Shown here piece after piece: positions 26,610 through 37,500 of a stretch of DNA of 64,000 nt. Made by a program: the position numbers and the translations under genes. Position 1 is the first letter of the stretch; each line of letters begins with the position of its first letter. Under the pieces are notes generated by a model. That model was not told where the DNA came from, searched no databases, and saw nothing but the letters and a program-made list of their open reading frames with translations. The DNA comes from Dipetalonema caudispina (taxonomy: Eukaryota; Nematoda; Chromadorea; Rhabditida; Onchocercidae): NCBI GenBank assembly GCA_013365325.1, contig JABVXV010000068.1, positions 1 to 64,000 on the forward strand, written 5' to 3'.

Positions 26610-29600
26610 TTATGAAAGGCGAATGACAATTTCGGCAAAGTTCTCCTCTTGTTCGACTTTAACTTTTTGTTTAGCCAATAATTCTAAAATTGTTATTAGT
26701 TAGCAAAGAAGAAATGTAAAAAAAGCTCTTATTCTCTTGATAACGTTACTATCAAAAACCAACTTCTAAACAATGCAAGTAAAATTTTAGGATAAAGTAA
26801 TATTATCTTTAAAATGATATCATTAATTATTCAGAATCATTATCGGACACTTTCGCTACAATTTGTAAGTTAAGAAACAAAAAAAAAAAGAAGAAACACA
26901 CCTAGAAGGTTTGTAAAAGCTTTAGCTGTAAACACTGAAGAGCGACCACGAACTAATTCCGAAAAACATAACGTTGAGACCTTGTGAAAATTGAGAAATT
27001 CAGTTATCAATCTGCAAAATATTAGGAAGAAATACAGTTAAATATAGCTTCGAATTTATATATTTGTTAAATGCAGTTTTGAGTTCAGAATGGAGTTCCA
27101 GGCGCCAAGTAAAGTAACAATAAGGGACGTAGATGCAGTTCATTCCAAAGCCAAAAAATATTCTAGCTGGATTGACAGGAGAATCTATAACAAAGAATCT
27201 ATGCAGCCGAAGCACAAAGTGGATATAATTAGTTGCTAATGATAAATTTGAACACTTTTTCCACCGATTATTAGTTGTGTATAAGAAAAAAAGTCAACAT
27301 AAGTGACATGATAAGCAAGTTTACAAACAGTTCTTAAACTACTACAAATTAACAATCAGGAATACAAGAAAAGAGATACCCAAAAAGATCATGGGCCTTC
27401 TGTGTTTGATAATACACCGAAATGGAACTGTTGCCTGTTCCCGCCGTACTTTCCCCTTTACCAACTTTCAGTTGGAACCGATCCTGCATCACCGAGATCT
27501 TCTGGACGTTTACCTCGTTCTGAGGATCTTCTTGCTGTATTTCATATTCAGAATATCTCTCATCTATAACAAAAATGCCGTATTTTCTTGAAAATTCATA
27601 AATATTTAAATCCCAAACTTTTAAAGTATAATAATAATTGCAGTATAATATAAATTTATGATCAAGAGACATGGTTTAATTAAATTATGGGGTAACATAA
27701 CATACCAACAAGAATATTTTCAGTGCTACTTTCCAGTTTCGTCCCACGCAATTCAGATTCTGCAAAATTGTGAAGTGAAAGAAAGAAAACGACCACATTG
27801 TTTCAAATCAATTTGCGGCTTATTACAGATTGAACCAGAAGTAACTACCACACTCTTCTCATGAACAGTTATTTGGACCAAAAATTCTGCTGTGCTTACC
27901 AATCTCCAAGTTTGAAAACAAGTCTGTGACTCGAGCTTTTTCTGCTGACAAAGTGAAGCTATCATCCATACGCTGTAAATTAAAAATAGTACAATTATAA
28001 TTGTGTAAATGAAAAATATAAGATGGTATTTATAATTAATTTGAATAAAAACTGAAATTAGCGCAATGTAAAAGTAGCGGCGGTCAGGTTATATCAAAAT
28101 GCAACAGAATGTTTGTTTCAGAAGCTACAAGCATGTACAGAAAGAATCATTAAGGATTGACCGAGTGATCGTGGTTAGGAATTACCAAAGTCGTAGGAGC
28201 AAGTGGATTAATGCAATGGTTTGATAGTTATAAACAAAGGAGCGTCTAACGTTCAATTACGAGACTACCAGAGATTGTGTTTAAGATGACTAGGCAACTT
28301 TTGGGAACTTCTTAATCGACAGTTATTTGCTGGAAACTCTGAATTTTTTCGTTATTCATACCCCTCGTAACGCATCCTCCCTAGCAGTTCTTTCAAAAAT
28401 GGTAGCCATAGACACTTTCATTTTTCCATCAAATTGTCGACTTTCGCTAAAAGCAATCGGCATTTCTCCATCTGATCTGAGTTGTGATGAGGGATCCGTG
28501 GTACGCTGAAACAACCTGATATTGGAATGATTCACATGGCAATACATGGAGTTAGCGAACATTTCATGTAAAAACTTCGGAAGTATTTGATAATAATGAC
28601 TAAAAAGTAACATAAGCTTTCAAAATGTCCATTTTTGACATATATTGCAATTTTTGTCCTCTCTTTCAAAGTAGCGGAAGTGAAATAAGCAAAGAATCAA
28701 AAAATTCTGGCAAGAAATTATTAACTTAACTAATGGGTTACGTTCAATTTAAACACAAAACTGATTGTCGAAATGACATCGATAATCAAAATCCATGTCC
28801 TACATGAAGAAAATGTAAAAATTGTATAATTAAGCATTGTTACACACTGTGCTACCAAAAAGTGCCGTAGAAGTGGTGTTTCGTCGTTTTCGCTCAATAT
28901 CTTCCATTACTGGTGTAACAGTTTGTTGTTCCAGATTTTGCAGTTTGATTTTTACGGATTCATGTGACGCAGATTCGATCGACGCCTCTCTTCCCACTGC
29001 AGAGTGAGCTAACATTCGCATTGGTGGTGCCTGCATCGGTTCTAATTGCATTGCTTCTTCATATTGAAGTGGTGGTTTATCATACTCCGGTGCTGCTATC
29101 CAAGCATCCAAATTCGATACCGGATTTTTCGCAAATTCTATAAGGGTTCTCATAAATGATTTCTGACTCTGGAAGACTGGATGAATCCTACAGATCTTCA
29201 TGAAAAGTTCTTTAGATTTCGATTGATATGCACAAATCTAAAGTTCAAATCTCATCTGCTTTTCAAGTTTATCAATAGTATAGCTACCGCCTAATTATGG
29301 GGAATGATTTAAGGAATCATAAAGTAATAACTTTTAGGTTTCTACATGTTTCAATATTTCTTGAATATATTTTAAGAAACCGTTTACACTAATACATTGA
29401 GCGGTCACGCGGGAACTACTACTTAGAAATAGACCTATAAAGCTATACGGCTAAACAGAGCCACATCGAACTAAAAATAACAAAATAAGAAATAAGGGAT
29501 TCAAATTTTACCACGCAATGTCATTGGACGAGCGTCAAATAAGTCTTGAACTGTTACCAGCCCACGTTTGGATATTTGAGGAATCATTTCATCTCGCGTA

Positions 29601-32398
29601 TGCAGCAAATCATCACTGCTATCTATCTGGGCTTGAAGCTGTACCTGAAATATTTGAGGAGTAGCTTAATTTGAAACAAATTCTCAACTTTACTGAAAAC
29701 AGTGGAAAAGGAAGGAAATAAGGTACCAGATTTACCTTGCTGAACATCGTTATTTCGTCGATTATGGTGCCATGCTTGCGGCGTTTTTTCTTTGGAACTG
29801 GCATTTGTGAATCGTGCACCTCACTCAATTCAAGTATCTGAAAAGAAAAATGACCAAGTTAGTAAGCCTCGATTTCTGAAATGAAATTTTCAGTATTCTT
29901 GCTCAAGCATCGTATATCAATTTTTTTTCTTAATCCGTAATGATGGATAGGATTCTCGGCAAGAAAAGTCAAAACTAAAAGATTGATGCAGTTATAAATT
30001 AAGTCATCAGACAGAAAATAAAGCATAATCATGAGATAAATTTACCGATAAATGTGTCGGATGTTTGATTTCTGGCTCTCGTAGAGTTTCATCCGATCCT
30101 AAATCGTACTGTTTTTCCTTACGTATCCCACTTTCATCGCTTACTTCCATCATTTCAAACACCTGTTTCTAACAAAAATAATCACGAAAAAGTTTTCTAT
30201 TCTGCATTCCTTTTCACCACGCATCAATGTATCCCGGTTTATTGGCATAAAGGATTTTCACTTACATTTGTCGTTTTATCAACATCTGTATTATTCGCCA
30301 ATGCTTCAGAAACTATATTCACAATGCATTCCTTAGATCCATTTGCACTTTCTGATTTGCTTTCAATAACTCGTTCGCTATCTTCTTTCAAAAGAGCTTC
30401 CCTAATAAATAATTAAAATCTGTAGTTAGAAAAAAGTTTATTGAACTATCTTATTGATTACTGGCTGAAAATGAAAACAATTATGTATTGAGAACTCTTT
30501 ACTTTATCTAGGAAAAGCACAACACGTAAACTGATAGCTTAAGTCTTGTTCATTCTACCAAGAATATCAGTATTCTTAATTGCTGATTATGATTATTTTT
30601 ATCTAGTTGATATATTACATTTGTCGAGCTTCAGCTTCCGTCAGTGGTCCAAAATCATCATTAAACGGTGTATCAATTTCTGGCAGTGGCATATCTTCAC
30701 GCAAAGTAATTGCGCTGTAATCCAGCACAATCTTCAGATGTTCATTTTCCTTTAAAATACAAAGCCATTTGAAAGTAAAACAAAAAAGGGAATTCCAACA
30801 CATATAAATTTGTTAGGGATCAAATAAGGCCAATGAGACGGCATTATAGGTGCTGAAAGGCAACACAACATGGGATCATTAATGTCTTACTATTATATTG
30901 GGGCGATAATCATAGAGTAGGGATAATGTTTAGCTATTAAGTCCTCATTAATCAATAGTGATCAGAAAGGAAATTTAAAAAATGGAAGGAAGCTTTACGA
31001 TAGTCTCAAACGAAGAATCAAGAATAAGCAAATCGTTTCGTTTTGCCGACCGCTTTTTCCGATCTTTTCTGCTATTCATGGCGGATCTGCAACAGTTCGA
31101 AACTTACTACGATAACAAACGAAAGAAAGTGAGAGAAACTTGAATTATACTTTGTACTTTTAAAAATGACAACAAGCTTAGCAATATTATTACATATCCT
31201 CAAGTAGAAATAAGGGCATTATATAAAAGGCAAAAAAAGAGCTGCCCAAATTATTCAATCCCATTTCCTAAATATAGAACTGAAAATAAGAATTTGATCA
31301 GAAACAAGGGAAGTATGATGCGAAACTTATTTTAAAGAAAAAAAAAAAAATGTACTCGTTTTCTTTTCCATCCTGATAACGGCGTATGACCGGTATAAAT
31401 GTTTCCATGTCTCCTGAATCAAAAATGTTTTAAAAACTCTGACATTCATTGGATATACTTATATTCGGTTTCACCCCAAAAATTAATACTTCCCAAAAAC
31501 CGAGCTGTTTAAACTTACTGCATAGAATGTCACCTCGTTTTTGCACAATTAGTGCAATGCCATAGGAAAGTTGTGCAAGCAAATAAAGGGAAAATTTGAT
31601 TTGGCCTGGGTTACCATTTGGTATTTTCCCGAGTAAAAGTTCGCTAAAAAATTAGTCAATTATTGCTTATTACTATCCATTTATAAAATTAAAAGAAACT
31701 ACTAGAATCACTTGAATCTTCTAGTTCTTCAGCATATTCATCTTCTCCTGCTAAGCTCAATAATAAAATGATCAAAGATGATGCAGCCATATGAAAGAAA
31801 TTAAAATTATATCATAGATTTTTAAATATTTCATAAATTCTAGCTATAAAACATCGATGAAATATGAACAAAAAAAAAAAAGAAAAAATTAAAAGTTTAT
31901 TGACAAAGAAGATGAAAGATCATAAATTAACCAAGCCGCTTGTACATTTATCTCCAAAATAACCTTTCGTGATGGTCTCCATTTCTCATCAAATACAACT
32001 CTCCTGGAAACATTTAAAAGAAGTATTTTTTGAGAGAGAGAGAGAAAGAATTCATTAAATTATCAATTCAAACTATTAGTTTATGATTATTAAAAAGATT
32101 AATGGTAATGAGTTGTTAAGAAAAAGAAGATTATGAACTTAATTATCATAAAATTTCAATTGTTATCAATTACTTTTATAATATGTCATAACTTTCTTAC
32201 AATTCCAAAATAATTGTTATCATTTCTGAATTAAGCTAATCATTTACAGTATGATTATATTGTTTCACATCTACCATTTACATTGGAGATCAGAAATTCG
32301 ATAACATTATCATATTCTATTATGATTATCAAAATAACAAACCAAATGACAGCCAATGGTTCATTTCTTTTCATTAGTAAAGAAGGTATGAAGAACAT
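26610..32398 (-). CDS. rec-8: REC8-type cohesin kleisin (meiotic alpha-kleisin)
   Basis: Seventeen exons join in frame: 32398-32343, 32003-31932, 31643-31519, 31413-31356, 31086-30999, 30749-30619, 30401-30266, 30168-30046, 29837-29736, 29644-29512, 29209-28848, 28505-28362, 27972-27900, 27759-27706, 27563-27380, 27011-26902 and 26683-26610, about 674 residues. The N-terminus (MFFIPSLLMKRNEPLAVIW, then RKVILEINVQAACELLLG and IKFSLYLLAQLSYGIAL) matches the SMC3-binding region of REC8/RAD21. A basic run PKKKRRKHGTIIDE can serve as nuclear signal. The C-terminus (TLCFSELVRGRSSVFTAKAF, then LLAKQKVKVEQ) fits the winged helix that closes the ring on SMC1. FSLYLSAQL-like wording in the N-domain favours REC8 over RAD21/SCC1. 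COH-3/4-type kleisins cannot be excluded. The splice acceptor at 29209 (CTAAAG) is weak. Role by family: sister-chromatid cohesion in meiosis. Confidence 0.83.
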
Positions 32399-32565
32399 TT
32401 TAATTGTTACCACAAATATATTCCAATTAATTCACAAAATATCCTTCCTTGGATTGCTAATTATAATTATATCTAAAAATTATTTCTAAAAAATTAATCA
32501 ATACTATTTGCTGAAATCCTAAAAATTGTGATAAAATGTTGAAAAAATGAAAAAATATTATAGCA

Positions 32566-32660
32566 AATAGTTTACAAATACGTCTAAACACATGTAATAC
32601 TTTAATAGTTCACGAATACGTCAAACGTATGAAATCAATTTTAATAGTTTACAAATACGT
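32566..32660. repeat. Three-copy repeat with 38-39 bp period
   Basis: AATAGTTTACAAATACGT occurs at 32566-32583 and 32643-32660, with a two-mismatch version (AATAGTTCACGAATACGT) at 32604-32621. The copies are evenly spaced, which fits a decayed tandem repeat. It lies 170-260 bp upstream of the REC8-like start codon. Confidence 0.8.
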
Positions 32661-33671
32661 GAAATACGTACGTTTAATAAAATTCCATTCTACTGTAAAA
32701 TTATTTTATTGTAATAAGTACGTAATCAAAGCAACATAGCAATAACAGAATTTGTATTTTGGATTACGATAGCTGTGAAGAATGAAATTCAGGAAAAGAA
32801 AGACAATATAACTCTAATTAATTAATATCAGTAAAATTGAATAAGAATGGCTTGAGATTAGTTCATTGATTACAGTACATATTGTGGCTATTAGTATTAT
32901 AAAATCTAAAACTCATATCATTCCTGTTTTTTTTTTTTTTTGTGAAATTTGTAAGAAAAATAAAACTTGTATTTCTTTGATAAATTAATTTATGATAAAT
33001 ATGTATGCAAATAAACTTCGAAAATTTGAAGGGAAATAGAAAAAAGAAGACTTAATTGGAGTAATAGATAATTTTTGGGAAGATTGGAGTAAATTAAAAA
33101 AAAAAAAAATCTAAATAAATTAAATTTCAAAACAAATCCATAAAATGAATGATTGAAAATAAAGGGAGATATTACCGAGAAACGATACGATATACAGTAA
33201 TCCTAATCAAATACTGATCCTATCTACTTTTCATTCTTTATCATTATCAAACTGTATGTGTTATCTTTTCTATTGGGAGAATTTTCTGGTATGATCGAGA
33301 ATTCTTAGGATTTCACTATTCAATAAATAATTCCATGTGCTATTTGTAAATAATAATAGGATTAGAGCAGAACGAAAAGTTACTAAAATAAGTAAAAAGT
33401 AAAGAAAGTTGAGCCAAATCTTTTATCAATAATACAATTGAAATAAATTGTTGTATTAAATTGTATAATTGTTGTGTTTCAAATTATGTTAGCTTAATTA
33501 ATCAATAAAATAAAAATTTGCTATTCCGATAACTTATTTTGATTGATTCATTTGATGAATTAGTGATCTTCAAAAAAAAAAAGAAATTATGTTACTGTAA
33601 TAGATCAATGAAATGAATTAAGATTAAACATTTAATTTAATTAATTTCAAATAATAAATTATGAAGATAAA

Positions 33672-33764
33672 GCTAATTCACGGACGCCTAAAATAGCAAC
33701 TGTGATATGATTAATTATTAATAATAACATATCACAGTTCAATTCAGGCGATCGGGTAATTAGC
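33672..33764 (+). ncRNA. Putative miR-2/miR-43 family microRNA precursor hairpin
   Basis: The 93-nt segment folds on itself. GCTAATT pairs with AATTAGC at the base, CGCCT with AGGCG in the middle, and a perfect 12-bp block AACTGTGATATG/CATATCACAGTT lies next to an 18-nt AT-only loop. The 3' arm would yield a product starting at 33730 with TATCACAGTTCAATTCAGGC, which carries the seed ATCACAG of the miR-2 family (miR-2, miR-43, miR-797). Known miR-2 precursors also place the mature strand on the 3' arm after the same GTGATATG...CATATCACAG turn. It lies alone between REC8 and HEATR1, and no miR-71 was seen beside it. No expression data are available here. The alternative is a chance or transposon-derived inverted repeat, which I think is less likely given the seed match. 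Confidence 0.7.
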
Positions 33765-34539
33765 ATATTCACAACCATTCATTCCAACAATTTCTTTCAC
33801 ATCTAAATATTATCACGTAATAATCTTACCAATTGAACGTGCAATATATGAATATAAATTTCTCACATTCAATAAATCTACTGATTTGCACGTAATTGAA
33901 TTAGACAATGAAAGATGTATAATTTTCATATAAATATTGATAAAAAGATAGGAATGTATACGGTAGTAATTATATTATTTCCTCAAAAAAAATAATTATG
34001 AATAAATTAAAATACTTAAACAAATCTTTTCAAATTATTTTTAATAAGAAAATTGAAATCAAGCATGTTATAGTGAAATATTTCAAACATTTTCTATGAT
34101 TCATTTTTTCTCAAATATTTTTATTATATCATTTGAATTAAGCAAATAATATCCGAGAATAGTTGTAGCAAAAATTACAGATAATAAAGTTGAGAAATAT
34201 TTCGACATTTTTTTATTCACAGTGATATTAAAAATGATATTAGCAACTGAGTAGTGGGATGATAAATTTCATATGAACTCAATGGAAGTGGTATAAAGAT
34301 TAGGAAGGTTTGATAGTTAATTCGTGGAATATGTTACAGGATTGATGTGTAATTTGACCTTTTAACATTTAATAATAAGTTCAAAATTTCTTTAGCATTT
34401 TTTCCAAATGGTAAATAATTGTTGTTGAAAAGCATTCCCAAACGATAATTACATGGTTGATAGAAATTGTCATCCTGAAATTGGAATAATTTTAGTTTTG
34501 AAACTAATCAGTGTTAATTTAAGTGAATCTTCCAACACG

Positions 34540-37500
34540 ATGACATCGTTGGAGAAACAATTGAATAATTTACGAACAGCAGTTAGTGGACAACTTGGAG
34601 TGGAACGACCACATGTATCATTACTTTTTGATAAGAAAGATGCAGGCTCATTATATGTGGAAAATGCATTACAAATTGGTCAGATAATTTTTACATATTT
34701 TTCAAAATTTCAATTTCAAGTTGACCGTAAAGTGCAGGAAATTTGATTACTTCTATTCCTCATATGAGGACTGTTTTCACATGAAGCTTATAGTGTCCTC
34801 AAGTTGTACATCTATATGCAAATATGCATTTTAAGTGATATCTTAAAGTAAATGTAGTGTTAACCGCTTAAAAAATTTTGCTTGTTTATATCTCCTGTTC
34901 AAAATTCATTCTATATTGTAAACGTTAAATTCCTTCCGAGTAATCTACTAATAATGTTATCACCGGCAATGTAGATAATTGGTATTAATTGGTTAACATG
35001 AAGAGACTATCTTCTCAGACATTTTGCGTAGTGCGTCAAGATTATTCAGCCATTGAAACTTGATTGGGTAATAGTTCAATTAGATAGGATTCTTTGCAAC
35101 CAATTATTCAATCAATTTTTTTTTGATTTTTTTTTTTTTTTTTGTTTCCGAAGATGTAACTATTTCTAGATTATGAATAATTACAGGTCGTCTTGGGCTA
35201 ACAGAACTACGGAAGGTTGATCCAGAAATTGCTGTTAAAGAAGAAGATCTATTTGATGACGCAGCAGTAAATGTGCAACGTGCACTTCTGACGAAGGAAG
35301 AGAATATGGTACTTGATGAGAAACTTGAACGGGTGATCATACAGCTTTCTGCTTACTTGCATCATCTCTCAGCTAAGCAAATCTTGGAATGGTTGATATT
35401 TCAGTTTCATGTAAGTCTTATGTTTCAATGTTTCTCTTTAATGCGTCACTTCTTAAGCTAATGTCTTGTGTTCAATGAAAAGTTTTGGGGAAATTTTTCC
35501 ACTAATTGTTAATTTACATTTATCATTAAATGGAGCACTAAGATCATGTTGGAGGGAAAAAGTTGCTCGCATGGGTAGAAATCAGTAGACATCGTGTATC
35601 GCTAAATAATTTTCAAAAAATGAAATCTAATCGGTAGAATACGATGCTGGTGGTTAAAAGCAGAAGTTGCTTTCAGAATAGCTTGACATCTTCATAAGAT
35701 ATAAAGTGTTAGAGTAAGTTATCTTGAAAGATATCAGACAAAACTAAGAAATTAAGATTGGGTGGGAGGAAGATTTATGGATTCGGTTCTTGTCTTTGAA
35801 ATCCTTAATATTTAATGATGCTTTGTACAAAGCGACGGTATAAATGCAAGCAAAAGTTTAATTTAATAGTAGCATCTAAGGTGATTCAATAAGTATTAAT
35901 GATGAAAACTTATTTGTAACTTGCTGATGTCTGATTTTCACACTTTTTGATTTTAGAAAGTTCATTTTAACTTTAAGGTACAAAGCTTTAATGCCGAGAC
36001 ATTATTTATTGCTTTTTTACCGTATCATAATTCGAATATATTTGGACGACTGCTGTCAATACTCGATTTAAAAGGATTGGAATATGACTGGGTTAAAGAA
36101 TATGCTAAATCCGAAGCGCCTATCCCAATTACAAAATTGGTCGTTATTTGTACTTCAAGAAATCACTCATTACTCACGCTTATACACAACTATATCGAAC
36201 GTGTCAGAGAGGCTAGATTTTAATTTTTTCTTCATAATTATGATCAATTTCCACTGTATAATTAGTTCGGTCAAGCGATTGTGATTTGATCAGTTTTGAT
36301 TGGTGTCGGACACGAATAAAGGGAATCGGCGGAGAAGTTATTTGAAAGATATGTATCACAGAAATGTGTTCTAGTTTGATACAGATGTAATTGACATGAG
36401 ATGGGAGGGGTATGGTGCCTAAATAGGTGAGTGTAGTTAGATAATCGCTTTTAAGTTCTCTTGTTCATACTGAAATGTATCTATTACCTTTTGAAGTAAC
36501 TTCGTCAGAAATTTTGGTGGCAGTAGTTGGCTTCTCCAGTGGAACTGTTTTTATAGACAGACTGAACGGATTAATCAATAAGGATTTTAAGAATTTAATG
36601 AGATTTTTCTATGTTCCATGAAAATTATGAATTTATTATGAAGAAATTTAGTGGTGTTTACTTAACCATCCATCTTATTTTTTTCAGTTATTCAGTGCAA
36701 AGTTTGTGGAGACTAAATTACCACATTTATTCACCTTTTTTGCCTCAGTTTCTGTGCATCTTTTGGCAAAATCCGCTGTAACGGATGCTTTAGTTTCAAA
36801 AATGTTACCTTTTCTGGCCAGAGGCTTAATGTAAGTTCATAATTTACTTTCTTGTTAATAATGTGTTCTATAATAAATGAACTATATGCAAGGAAGTATT
36901 CATGTAATTTAAATTATACCCATAAATTTTTACATTATCACATGGGACCGAACAATGTCTTCATCATATTCAGTGGCTTTTTAAATTATATTCATGAAGA
37001 AATGAATTGCTTTCAGGTCAGATCTAGTTGCTCTGCGATTAGCATGTCTTACTGTAATAAGCCAGCTTTGTATAAATGTAAAGTTAGTTTCCAACAAACT
37101 CGATTCAATGATCAAACTTATTTTACTAAAAATGGACGATTATACAATGAAGGAATCAATTGACACCTTGGTAGTTGTTTACCAGCGCCAAGAAATAACC
37201 AGTTTCCCACTGAAGTAAGTTTATCCTTTCCTTGCTTCGATGACATTACATTTGAGGTAGTTTAAGTTTTTAGTCCAAAATTTTGACAGTTAACTCATGC
37301 CAAACAGTTATTGCATGTATCTCATAGACTGCACAATAGTCTCCCTCACTATCTTGTTTAAGTTAGACAATTTTTTTCCCTAGTGCTAATTGGTGCTGCA
37401 CGATATTCAGTAAAAGACGTTCCAACTTAATTGACTTTACTTATGCCTACATGTGCAGCAAATAAATATTTTGTAGTTCGATATTTGCCTTCTGAATGTG

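Larger units (their letters stand above)
32399..34539. other. Divergent intergenic region between REC8 and HEATR1
   Basis: This 2.1 kb region should carry both promoters. It holds a threefold 38-39-bp repeat (32566-32660), T- and A-runs, and a miRNA-like hairpin at 33672-33764. No protein-coding exon was recognised. Confidence 0.6.

Noticed and set aside
27000..27215. 71-codon minus-strand frame between REC8-like exons
   Set aside because: It lies in the intron between the 27380 and 27011 exon boundaries, which join in phase without it.
31688..31790. 33-codon frame on the minus strand starting MAASSLIILLLSLAG with an acidic Ser tail
   Set aside because: It lies inside the REC8-like intron between 31932 and 31643. 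Including it as an exon breaks the kleisin frame, while skipping it gives a perfect family match. It resembles a secreted peptide only by chance.
37250..37275. TGAGGTAGTTTAAG, resembling the let-7 5' end
   Set aside because: It lies in a HEATR1 intron and the flanks do not form a precursor-like hairpin; only the seed-length match is present.
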